Shown here: piece after piece, positions 1 through 7,824 of the stretch | Numbering within the stretch: position 1 is the first letter of the stretch | How the letters are laid out: each line of letters begins with the position of its first letter | Assembly (NCBI GenBank): GCA_036940085.1 | Contig: JALLBK010001153.1 | Location: 1-15,479 of the forward strand | Reading direction: 5' to 3' | From: Discostella pseudostelligera | Lineage: Eukaryota; Bacillariophyta; Thalassiosirophyceae; Thalassiosirales; Thalassiosiraceae | Length of the DNA stretch: 15,479 bases | Made by a program: the position numbers and the translations under genes | The notes under the pieces: model-generated | The model's database searches: none | Seen by the model: only the letters and a program-made list of their open reading frames with translations | Told to the model about the DNA's origin: nothing

Positions 1-23
1 ATAATACATATCGCCCAAAAATC

Positions 24-1694
24 ATGCCTCGAGAAATCATCACTTTGCAAGTAGGCCAATGCGGCAACCAAATCGGTGGAGAGTTCTGGAAGCAGCTCTG
101 CCTTGAGCATGGAATACAGCCGGATGGCTTGGCGCGAGATGATGGTGTGCCACCGACGCATCATCGTCATGATGACTCGGGTAGTAGTAGTTGTTTGCCG
201 TCGTCGCCATTGTCGAAAATGGCGGATTTCACCACAAGCCATAATAAAGAGAATGGACATGGATTTATCGATGATCGCAAGGATGTATTCTTCTATCAGA
301 GTGATGATGAGCATTACAGTGAGTGTTCATGTTGGGAATTCAATTTTTTATTCTTTTTTATTGAGTGCCTACCTGAATATTTCGCGTCATCTTACTATTT
401 CAAACCAGTACCTCGTGCTCTATTGATAGATCTCGAACCCCGTGTCGTAAACAAACTGACCCATCAGGGGCCATATCGCAACCTATTCAATGACGAAAAT
501 GTCTTCATCGCCCAAGATGGCGGTGGCGCGGGCAACAATTGGGCGTCAGGCTTTCGGCAGGGAGAACAGCATCACGAAAAGGTCATGGATATGATTGATA
601 GAGAGAGTGACAACTCCGATTCGCTTGAGGGCTTCGTAATGTGTCATTCGATTGCGGGCGGTACTGGATCCGGGATGGGAAGTTACTTACTTGAGGCACT
701 GAATGATCACTTCCCAAAGAAGTTGATTCAGACCTACTCCGTATTTCCTAATTGGAGTGAGAATCAAAGCGATGTGGTTGTGCAACCATACAACTCGGTG
801 TTAACGCTGAAGCGATTGACATTGAATGCAGATGCCGTGGTGGTGTTGGATAATACAGCCTTGAATAGAATTGCAGTCGACCGGCTGAAAATTGAAAATC
901 CAACGGTGGATCAGTTGAACAGTCTCGTTGCGACAATCATGGCAGCATCGACGACCACTCTTCGTTATCCTGGCTATATGAACAATGATCTGATTGGATT
1001 ACTAGCATCGCTGATACCCACGCCGCGATGCCACTTCCTCATGACTGGGTACACACCACTGTCGATTGCGGACTACTATCAAAATCCTACACCCACCCCG
1101 GCGGATGGATCACTCAGTCCTACTACTACCTACCACCCAACCAACGCTCACGCATCGTCAGTGCGAAAGACGACAGTTCTGGATGTTATGCGACGATTGT
1201 GTCAACCAGACAATATCATGGTCTCTGCGAATACACGTAAGCCATCCTCGTGCTACATATCGATACTCAACATTATTCAGGGGAACGATGTCGAGCCCAC
1301 ACAAATTCACAAGGCATTACAACGCATGCGAGAACGTCAAATCATCAAATTTATCCCTTGGGGTCCAGCGTCGATTCAGGTGGCGTTGGCTCGCAAATCC
1401 CCGTTTCTGTCCAGCACGAACAAAGTTAGTGGGTTCATGTTGGCAAATCACACATCGATGGCTGAGTTGTTCGATAGACTCTTGGGTCAGTATGATAAGA
1501 TTCGGAGGAGAAATGCATTTTTGGATAATTATCGAAGGGAACCCATGTTCAGTGATAGTTTGGATGAATTCGACTCGGCGAGGGAAACGGTGCAGTGTTT
1601 AGTGGATGAATATCGAGCGTGCGAGAGAAAGGATTACATTGATTATGATTATGGTGCTGCGAAGGGTGAAAATGGGGATGTGCTGGATGACTGA
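24..1694 (+). CDS. TUBG: Gamma-tubulin, two exons (24-318, 409-1694), 526 aa
   Basis: Gamma-tubulin nucleates microtubules as part of the gamma-tubulin complex at microtubule-organising centres. The protein opens with the family N-terminus [18 protein letters not shown]. It carries the tubulin GTP-binding signature AGGTGSG at residues 181-187, and [25 protein letters not shown] and [12 protein letters not shown] further along. Joining exon 1 (ends in the first base of codon 99) to exon 2 restores [18 protein letters not shown], which matches the family exactly; reading straight through does not. At 526 aa it is longer than the usual roughly 450-475 aa. The extra length sits in two places: a Ser/His/Asp-rich stretch near residues 36-83 (about 38 extra residues against human gamma-tubulin from memory) and a Pro/Thr-rich stretch at residues 317-348 (about 25 extra). 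The first corresponds to the H1-S2 loop and the second to the M-loop. The ATG at 24 is fixed by N-terminal conservation. Very little promoter sequence lies inside the window. Confidence 0.96.
   Translation: MPREIITLQVGQCGNQIGGEFWKQLCLEHGIQPDGLARDDGVPPTHHRHDDSGSSSCLPSSPLSKMADFTTSHNKENGHGFIDDRKDVFFYQSDDEHYSECSCWEFNFLFFFIECLPEYFASSYYFKPVPRALLIDLEPRVVNKLTHQGPYRNLFNDENVFIAQDGGGAGNNWASGFRQGEQHHEKVMDMIDRESDNSDSLEGFVMCHSIAGGTGSGMGSYLLEALNDHFPKKLIQTYSVFPNWSENQSDVVVQPYNSVLTLKRLTLNADAVVVLDNTALNRIAVDRLKIENPTVDQLNSLVATIMAASTTTLRYPGYMNNDLIGLLASLIPTPRCHFLMTGYTPLSIADYYQNPTPTPADGSLSPTTTYHPTNAHASSVRKTTVLDVMRRLCQPDNIMVSANTRKPSSCYISILNIIQGNDVEPTQIHKALQRMRERQIIKFIPWGPASIQVALARKSPFLSSTNKVSGFMLANHTSMAELFDRLLGQYDKIRRRNAFLDNYRREPMFSDSLDEFDSARETVQCLVDEYRACERKDYIDYDYGAAKGENGDVLDD
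319..408 (+). other. Intron of the gamma-tubulin gene, 90 nt, stop-free
   Basis: The donor is GTGAGT at 319 and the acceptor is CAG ending at 408. Removing it joins A to TA to make the Ile codon of the conserved DDEHYIPRAL block. The intron length is a multiple of three and it has no in-frame stop, so retained transcripts would encode 30 extra residues rather than being truncated. The hydrophobic, Phe/Tyr-rich readthrough sequence is unlike gamma-tubulin, so the intron call is strong. Confidence 0.92.
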
Positions 1695-2225
1695 ACGCGT
1701 TGATCACTGAGAGTGTTGTACACACACAGTGAATTCACCATTCAATAATTGAATGTACTCAATACGGCTGACGCCTGGTTAATGGTGGCAGACTCATTTC
1801 ATTGGTACGATTGATATTCAGTTCAATTCATGAAACACAAATGGTCCACTGTCAAAAAGTGGTGACGTCCAACTTGGTTAAACAATTAATTACATATTTG
1901 CAAGACTGTTCAACCTAGAAGTTGCATTGAATCTTAATGTGGGGGAGAGGGCAGTGAGAGATGGAGGAGGCTTAGGTGAGAGTGAGGTGCATTGTTCGCC
2001 TTTCGTGACAATTTATGTCTCCTCCACGCAATGTCCATTGGTGGATGGAACAACACAAAATGATCCTGCAAACTTGATGTGGGGATGAACCAGCAGCTAT
2101 CAACTTTCTCTTAGTGGCAGACGCCACGTCAGATGTCAGGTTATTGCGCTTTGGGAGTTATTGAAATGATGATTCTCACGCTTACTTCTTTGCATGGCAC
2201 TCTAGAACTAACTCAACATATTAGT
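1695..2225. other. Intergenic region between convergent genes; no gene seen
   Basis: This 531-bp stretch separates the stop of gamma-tubulin from the stop of the minus-strand MaoC-like gene, so it should hold both 3' untranslated regions. No convincing coding frame or RNA gene was seen. Two small inverted repeats occur near the gamma-tubulin end: 1740-1754 (six-base arms, three-base loop) and 1846-1862 (CCACT/AGTGG arms, seven-base loop). Either could be a 3'-end structure, but both are short enough to be chance. Confidence 0.6.
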
Positions 2226-3785
2226 TTACAATAGAAACACCTCTTTTCGATTTGCTTGCCGTATGATTTTCCTATCCACAACTGCGATTATTTTGTTCGT
2301 AAGTTTCGGACAAAGCCTCTTACAAATTCCATCAATGTTTTTCGTGTACGCCTTATCTGTCAGCAACAATTCCATCGGGAACTTATTGCCCTCGAGGTCC
2401 ATGTTTTTCACTCCAATCGTTCGTACCATGATGCACTCCATTTCACCGGGTAAATTTTCATCAACATCGATTATGTAAGAGAAGGCACCGACCACGTCAT
2501 CGGGGTGCAAGTGATGAATGTAGCTGACATTGACGATTTCCTCATGAAGTGACTCATGGAAGTCTCGATTAGATGCTGATATAGTCAACCCAAGCACCAG
2601 CCCCGCAGGCACGTATATCTCTGTCTTAACATCATATTTTCTCACATCAAAATGTCTCTCATGGGTAAGTCTCGCTAATGATGCAAGTTGTTGCGATTGC
2701 GCAAAAGTGATTGATCGGGCTAGAGTATGCAGGATCAACATTCCTGCCTGTAGTGGTGTGTGTGAATTACTTCCCATTCCCTGGAGGATTTGTGATTTTG
2801 AAAGCAAATGATCGCGAAATAGCTGAGAAGCTTCTGATTCGGCAGGAGGAATAACGACCTTTGACTCGGGTACAGGGAATTCAAAGAGCAAGCGCTTGTC
2901 AGCAGAGAGACAGAGCCTGCCACGTTGGTTCACCAGCATACACTTAAAATTGATGATCTGGAATAGGAAATGAACATTATGAGTAATATCCATTTCGATA
3001 CGAGTATTGAGACCAAAAAGATAAACTTACAGAATGATTGCCGTCACTCGTATTCCTCACTCTTTCAACCTTGTACGACTTCGTTATTGTATCCCCTGCA
3101 AATACCGGCCAATGATAAACGCACCTCCCAAACCCTACTTGGACCTTCGCAGCATCTTCATGACTCATAGCCCCAGTCAGAAAGCTACGTTGATACAATG
3201 GGGATATTCGTGAGCTCATAATTCTGCAAGACTACAGTAGTTCATCAAAATAAATCATCGCATAAGAACTCACAGTACGAGGCTAAACGGCATCACTCGA
3301 TCTTGGAGGCCAAGGGCACGTGCGAAAGGCGTTGAGGTGTGAATGCGATCTTGTGAGTGGAATGACGATAGCCAAAACTCATGAAGTGATTCAGTGAGGG
3401 TAATTTCGTATGGGGATGCTATCTCCTTGCCTGGACGAGATTGAGTTCTGAGGTCGATTGCATAGTCCAGTATCTGCGCCGAAATAGGAAATAATAATTG
3501 CTTAATATCAACAGCTGGAACGATTTAATTTGCGTCATAAAAACTCACTTCTCCATTCATGAAGTCTCCTGAGTTCCTATCCGTGTCATGTGATTCCGCA
3601 CCCGCACCGATCGTCGCTTCCGAAGTCTGTGGTTTTCTCTGGCTTATCAATGATTTCGTGCGTCCAATATTGAAGAGACCATTGGATGTTGACATTGACA
3701 TACGTATAAGACGAGAGCTGCCATGGCCCTTGATCCATGGTAATGGTAATGGATTTGAACACAATAGAATTCGGGAGGCAAGCAT
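2226..3785 (-). CDS. MaoC-like double-hotdog acyl-CoA dehydratase/hydratase family protein, four exons, 440 aa
   Basis: Exons on the minus strand are 3785-3549, 3473-3274, 3184-3031 and 2957-2226. Introns are 75, 89 and 73 nt, all GT-AG with GTGAGT or GTAAGT donors, and the frame is continuous to TAA. Residues 1-79 are basic, Ser-rich and poorly conserved in look, possibly a mitochondrial presequence. The first hotdog half contains HTSTPFARALG, then FLTGAMSHEDAAKVQVGF (147-164) and YHWPVFAGDT (169-178). The P-V-F-x-G-D-T strand is typical of MaoC folds and resembles the mesaconyl-CoA hydratase group. The block NTSDGNHS-IINFKCMLVNQRGR is created only by splicing. A second half (LQAGMLILHTLARSI onward) resembles another hotdog unit. 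I do not see the classical R-hydratase motif with D-x-N-P-x-H, so the substrate and even catalysis are uncertain. The ATG at 3785 is the first after an in-frame TAG at 3803-3801. An in-frame alternative acceptor (exon 3 from 3223) would add 13 residues. Confidence 0.72.
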
Positions 3786-4289
3786 GATGGATGATCGACA
3801 CTAACGCTCGAGATATAGGCACTCCGACATTACATGCGCCCCTGTTCTCCGCACCTTGGACTTGGAGACAGCTTAGTGTGAAGGTCGATCAAGGAGTGAT
3901 GCAGCAGATGATTGTGGGTGACGGTGGGTGAGTGGGGAGAGAGTGCTTTCGGCGCTTGGTGGATGGACGGAGGGTTGGTGACAGTGGTACTCCTACTCCT
4001 CGAGGTGGTGGTGTAGTCTGAGGCTGCCATGGTCATGGTATCGTACATGGTACCGACCAGTGGCACGTTGATGTTGTGGTGCGGGCGGCTAGCAAGCAGC
4101 GGCGTGCATGTTGATGTCTGTCCGCCATACATCTGCCATCTGCTATCTGGACCATGCACCATGCACTCATGCACCATGGCCGATGGCCGCCGGTAGGACA
4201 CCTTCTGATCGAGCCTCTGGGCCGCATCCGCCCTCCTAGTACTAGTATCACCCACCGACGGACACCAACCTTAACATAGACCACATACC
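3786..4289. promoter_or_regulatory. Divergent promoter region between the MaoC-like and NUFIP/CCCH genes
   Basis: These 504 bp separate two divergently oriented start codons and must contain both promoters and 5' untranslated regions. The sequence is richer in G and C than the genes and full of CATGG words (near 4028, 4034, 4046, 4175). A 14-base word GTACTCCTACTCCT at 3987-4000 recurs at 6187-6200 upstream of the TraB gene. Open minus-strand frames here are not gene-like in composition. No TATA box could be assigned with confidence. Confidence 0.55.
4151..4179. repeat. Short tandem repeat of ACCATGC-like units
   Basis: Four adjacent units read ACCATGC, ACCATGC, ACTCATGC and ACCATGG. The array lies about 110 bp upstream of the NUFIP/CCCH start codon. 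If transcribed it would supply several upstream ATGs on the plus strand and CATs (minus-strand ATGs) as well. It may simply be slippage. Confidence 0.6.
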
Positions 4290-5660
4290 ATGGCATCGAA
4301 TTATGGGCTACCTCCACCGCCGCCGCCGCCACGTTCTTACGCGCCAAGTCAAGGTCAAGGGACGAATGGCAATGGCCGTCCTCAGTTGTTGCCTCATTCT
4401 CATTCTCCTGCACAACACCAGCTGCAACCGCAAATGCCATCGATGATGCACTTCTCGAACCCACAAATGGTACAACATCAAACATTCCACCAGCTTAATC
4501 CGGCAAACTCATCTTCTTATCCACACTATCAATATTATCAGACGAGTCAACTCAATTATCAACAGGCTCAACATTATCAACAAACGCCTTACTACAGCCA
4601 ATGCTCCTACGCTCCGTATGCCAACTATACATCTCTGCCGCCACCTCCGCCGCCACCGCCACCACCACCACCGCGTTCCAACACTAATCAACAAATATGC
4701 AATAATTCTACCTTCAAGGAACCCAACAAAATTGACACGCAGGAACATTCTCGGCACGCTCTTCCCTCTCCAACCAATATTCTCAGCAACGATCAGCCCA
4801 AGAAAATCAATGACAAAATGGTGAAAAAATACAGCGGACGTGGGCTCAAGATGATTACAATATCTGGTCCGGGATTGCGTCCACAAAAATTCAAAATCTG
4901 TGTTGGGAACCATCCCGATGATATAAAACAATGGATTGAGGAGCGAAGGAGACGCTTCCCAAGGCGTGATGGCTCGCATAGAAATAATGGGGGGGTAGTT
5001 TCAGCCAGATGTAAGAGAATAAGACATGAAGAGGACGAAGAAAATGTGGCTTCGAAGCAATCTTGTGTTGATGATACCGAATTAGTTGATGGTGCCACCT
5101 GCAATGATGAAAGTGGAGGAACGAGTGGGCTGTCTTCTCTTTTAGGCGGTTATGATTCTTCGTCGTCGGAAGATGGAAACTCAGAGTCAAAAAATAAAAC
5201 AACAATTGATCGTTCCGAACTGTCATTGGGAGATGAAAGCACGAAGACAAGTATTGCGGTTGTACAGCCAGGTCAATCACAACCAACGAGAATCTGCAAG
5301 TATCACCAGCGTGGAAAGTGCCTTCATGGAGACTCGTGCAAATTTCTTCACTCCAACGATTCCAACGATACTTCACCAAACCGGCGACAGAAACCAAAGG
5401 TATCGACGCAAAGCGATAGGGATAAGGCGCGGAATCGTTACGAGGAAGAACTTCAAATGTTGGGACTAGCTACGCCTGGTCATGGGAATAGATACTCAAG
5501 TGGAGAGAAAGTTATCACCAATACAAGCCTATTGCACAAGTTGTTGCAACGAGATAAGGAAAGGGAGCGTCGTCTGACATTGCAGCTGCTGAGGTATATT
5601 GTCGATTGTGATTATTTTCGGGGTGGGGATTCATGTTGTGATGGTGTTGGTGTTGAATGA
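4290..5660 (+). CDS. NUFIP1-like domain plus CCCH zinc-finger protein, single exon, 456 aa
   Basis: The N-terminal 130 residues are low complexity: Pro tracts at 8-14 and about 117-128 around a Gln/Tyr/His/Ser-rich segment. Residues about 199-225 (QKFKICVGNHPDDIKQWIEE, then Arg-rich) match the NUFIP1 conserved segment, in which a strand is followed by P-[DE]-[DE]-I-x-x-W-x-[EQ]-E-R-R. An acidic YDSSSSED patch lies at 288-295. A single CCCH finger follows, C336-x7-C344-x5-C350-x3-H354. A basic, charged helix near 416-444 (LLQRDKERERRLTLQLLRYI) ends close to the C-terminus, as I recall for fungal CCCH/NUFIP proteins. NUFIP1 and yeast Rsa1 assist box C/D snoRNP assembly, so a nuclear RNA-binding assembly role is inferred, not shown. 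The ATG at 4290 is the first of the frame that fits and sits in a good context (ACCATGG). No intron is needed. Confidence 0.82.
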   Translation: MASNYGLPPPPPPPRSYAPSQGQGTNGNGRPQLLPHSHSPAQHQLQPQMPSMMHFSNPQMVQHQTFHQLNPANSSSYPHYQYYQTSQLNYQQAQHYQQTPYYSQCSYAPYANYTSLPPPPPPPPPPPPRSNTNQQICNNSTFKEPNKIDTQEHSRHALPSPTNILSNDQPKKINDKMVKKYSGRGLKMITISGPGLRPQKFKICVGNHPDDIKQWIEERRRRFPRRDGSHRNNGGVVSARCKRIRHEEDEENVASKQSCVDDTELVDGATCNDESGGTSGLSSLLGGYDSSSSEDGNSESKNKTTIDRSELSLGDESTKTSIAVVQPGQSQPTRICKYHQRGKCLHGDSCKFLHSNDSNDTSPNRRQKPKVSTQSDRDKARNRYEEELQMLGLATPGHGNRYSSGEKVITNTSLLHKLLQRDKERERRLTLQLLRYIVDCDYFRGGDSCCDGVGVE

Positions 5661-6255
5661 TGACTACCTACCAAAAAGGAGGCACGTGTGACTTGAAGTC
5701 TACCATACTACGCTAGAGAAGCACCGTGTAACATTTTTGTTTCCCAATGCCTCGTTTGATCCAGCATGCAGCAATAGAGCTGGTGCTGATAGCAGCAACG
5801 AGCGCGGTGATGAGGCAATAAATACTCTAGAGAGTGGCAATGATGATAGCGAAGGCAGGGTGGCGCGTTGGCAGTGGTGGAATTGTGGTACTCCTCGATA
5901 CTCTCCACTTGTTACTTCTTCATCGGCGTCGGTCATCATATGTAGAAAAGAACTCCACGTGTAAGCAGATCTTTGGTTGAGTCTTTGTGTCTCCCGTAAA
6001 TCTTTGCCACGTGTAACCCCTCCAGTGTCTTTATGTCTCCCGCCAACCGCCAAGCGCAACAACTTGATGGTGACGGCCGACGGTGTATCTAGATAGCGTA
6101 GCAGGCAGCCTCAACAAAAAATAGCTCAACATCAACTACTCTCAACAAATTATTAGATACTCCTACCAAAATATCGTACGCTAGTAGTACTCCTACTCCT
6201 TGAGTCTTCCCGGCACGCAGTGCTTAGACTTAGATTCGAACGAGCGTAAAATAAT
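5661..6255. promoter_or_regulatory. Intergenic region and probable promoter of the TraB-like gene, with CACGTG boxes
   Basis: This 595-bp stretch lies between the stop of the NUFIP/CCCH gene and the TraB-like start. It has three CACGTG(T) boxes at 5683-5688, 5956-5961 and 6008-6013; CACGTG is the core bound by many bHLH and bZIP factors. TCCCGCCAA at 6038-6046 is the reverse complement of an E2F-like core. CTCTAGAG at 5825-5832 is a perfect palindrome. GTACTCCTACTCCT (6187-6200) also occurs at 3987-4000. The two longest open frames here (about 75 and 120 codons) begin at TTG rather than ATG in the form seen, so I do not call a gene. Confidence 0.5.
5955..6042 (+). repeat. Imperfect direct repeat of a two-word promoter module
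   Basis: Copy A has CCACGTGTAA at 5955-5964 and GTCTTTGTGTCTCCCG at 5981-5996. Copy B has CCACGTGTAA at 6007-6016 and GTCTTTATGTCTCCCG at 6027-6042, with one mismatch. Word order and strand are the same in both copies, but the spacing between word starts changes from 26 to 20 bp. The module lies 213-301 bp upstream of the TraB-like start codon. Confidence 0.8.
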
Positions 6256-7824
6256 ATGATCTCCTCACCTTTGGCCTTCCTTCCAGTGACATTTGTTCTT
6301 CAGCTGTTGTATTCCTCGACATGCACGGCTTTCTACAAAGGCGGTGTGTCTGTGTCACCCCTTCGGTCGATGCCGACGCTACACGCAGTTGCTATAAAAA
6401 CTATCAGCTGGGATGGAGAATACGATGACCATGGGATCACTAGGCGTGAATTATTTCACTCGGCAGCCCTGGGTGGTGCAGCGTTGTGTTGTAAACCATG
6501 TGCTGCTCGTGCTACCACAGAAGTTGCTCCACGAAAGTCCAATTTATCATCGGCAATTGTGTCGAATACGCTGTGTGACCCATCAGTGTCGACCTGGGTG
6601 AAATCTTACGATGATGCAATGCGGACGGTACATATTTTGGGGACAGCTCACATTTCGTCCAGTTCTGCTGAGTTGGCTGGCAAGATGGTTAGAGAATTGA
6701 AGCCAAATGTGGTGTTTGTAGAGCTGGATGCGAAACGGGTAGCAAGGGCAATACCTGGGGGTGTCAGAGGCAGTAGAAGTGGCAGTGGGAATACCGACAA
6801 CAAAGGCAATGATGGTTCCAAAAGTGGGGGGTATAGTGCCGAGGAAAGCAATCAATCATCATTATCATCAACGACAACAACCAATGTCGTCTCCACACCT
6901 AGTGCTGAATCTAACAGTCCCAAGACTTCTAACCCGTTTGACGTTCAATCCAAACTTGTAAATGCTGGGTCCAAAGTTGTTGGGAATTCTGTCAAGTCTA
7001 TGTACAGCAAACTTGAGAGTGAGGGATTTAAGGCTGGAGACGAATTCGCAATGTCTGTGCGAGAAGGACTTGCAATCGGCGCAACCATAGTTCTTGGCGA
7101 TCGTGATGTGGAGGTTACCCTGCAGCGATTGACTAAAGCAATCACCAAGACGGATATTCGAAAGTTACTATCTGCAGATTCTGAAGTAGAGAAAAGTATG
7201 GAAGCGTTGTTACCCGAAGGGATGAAGAGCCAGTTGAAGCAACCATCCTATGGCTTGGGTGGCAATGGCGATGGCAACAGCAGTGGCGCAACCAGCATGG
7301 GAATGGATGACGTGACAATAAGTAAACAGGACTTCAATACATTTGTTGAAACAATGAAGGCCAAAGAAAATGTCAGGAATATCATGTCTGCGCTACAGAA
7401 AACCGCTCCAGAGATTTACGAAGCAATGGTAGCGGAGCGCGATATCTACATGGGTCAAGGAATCGACGAGTTAGGGCTTAATTTAAAAGGTAGCAACACA
7501 CAAAACACTGTCGCGGTCGTGGGGATGGCGCATGTTGATGGGATAGAAAGATATTTATCGTCAAAGGGTTGGACTGAGATGAGCTACCCATGCCCAACCA
7601 ACCGCAGAGCTTCTTCAGCTAGACCTTTCAGTGCTACAGGAGCTGACATATCATGTTTTGACGTATCTTTCTCGTATTGCTCCAAATACATGCGGATTGT
7701 GGCTCCAGCCGAACCTGTTCCACTAAGACGGAACACAACTCGAGCTGGGTCGCCTGATGGAAGTTGGAAATTGAGGATGAGCCCTTGTTTTGATGTTTGG
7801 GAACCATCAACAGGATCGGTATAG
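6256..7824 (+). CDS. TraB/PrgY/GumN-family protein, predicted plastid (thylakoid) targeting, 522 aa frame
   Basis: The core is TraB-like: [16 protein letters not shown] (125-140) with the GTxH motif, VFVELDAKR (153-161), a GDRD motif at 281-284 followed by TLQRL, ERDIYM (394-399) and [16 protein letters not shown] (419-434). In animal TIKI relatives the GTxH and later GxxH histidines bind metal; the role of plant and algal TraB proteins is poorly defined. Residues 1-25 form a signal peptide ending at CTA-FYKG, an ASAFAP-like site with Phe at +1. A second signal follows: ITRREL with twin Arg 63-64, a hydrophobic stretch [11 protein letters not shown] (69-79), then AARA at 83-86, as in Tat-type thylakoid-lumen signals. 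A Ser/Gly/Asn-rich insert fills about 171-225. Recognisable homology ends near residue 440; the remaining roughly 80 codons are antisense to the last phosphoglucomutase exon and may be a real tail, or may be removed by unseen splicing. The ATG is supported by the signal peptide. Confidence 0.83.
   Translation: MISSPLAFLPVTFVLQLLYSSTCTAFYKGGVSVSPLRSMPTLHAVAIKTISWDGEYDDHGITRRELFHSAALGGAALCCKPCAARATTEVAPRKSNLSSAIVSNTLCDPSVSTWVKSYDDAMRTVHILGTAHISSSSAELAGKMVRELKPNVVFVELDAKRVARAIPGGVRGSRSGSGNTDNKGNDGSKSGGYSAEESNQSSLSSTTTTNVVSTPSAESNSPKTSNPFDVQSKLVNAGSKVVGNSVKSMYSKLESEGFKAGDEFAMSVREGLAIGATIVLGDRDVEVTLQRLTKAITKTDIRKLLSADSEVEKSMEALLPEGMKSQLKQPSYGLGGNGDGNSSGATSMGMDDVTISKQDFNTFVETMKAKENVRNIMSALQKTAPEIYEAMVAERDIYMGQGIDELGLNLKGSNTQNTVAVVGMAHVDGIERYLSSKGWTEMSYPCPTNRRASSARPFSATGADISCFDVSFSYCSKYMRIVAPAEPVPLRRNTTRAGSPDGSWKLRMSPCFDVWEPSTGSV

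Noticed and set aside
181..238. A second intron inside the N-terminal gamma-tubulin insertion (GTAGTA...ACAAG)
   Set aside because: At 58 nt it would break the reading frame, and the base composition is not intron-like.
3830..4485. Minus-strand open frames of 141 and 150 codons in and next to the divergent promoter
   Set aside because: They overlap the start of the NUFIP/CCCH gene or GC-rich flank, are His/Arg/Val-rich shadows of skewed sequence and lack any motif.
4509..5397. Several minus-strand open frames of 103-168 codons opposite the NUFIP/CCCH gene
   Set aside because: They are antisense shadows of the Pro/Gln-rich and charged coding sequence, with Trp/Arg-rich runs from the proline codons.
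5737..5964. 75-codon plus-strand open frame, considered as an extra exon of the NUFIP/CCCH gene
   Set aside because: It begins at TTG, and the upstream gene already ends with the expected C-terminal helix, so no extra exon is needed.
5700..6062. 120-codon minus-strand open frame between the NUFIP/CCCH and TraB-like genes
   Set aside because: It begins at TTG, not ATG, covers the repeated promoter words and shows no recognisable domain.
6225..6245. TTCGAATC-like word on the minus strand suggesting a tRNA T-loop
   Set aside because: No matching acceptor, D or anticodon arms could be built around it.
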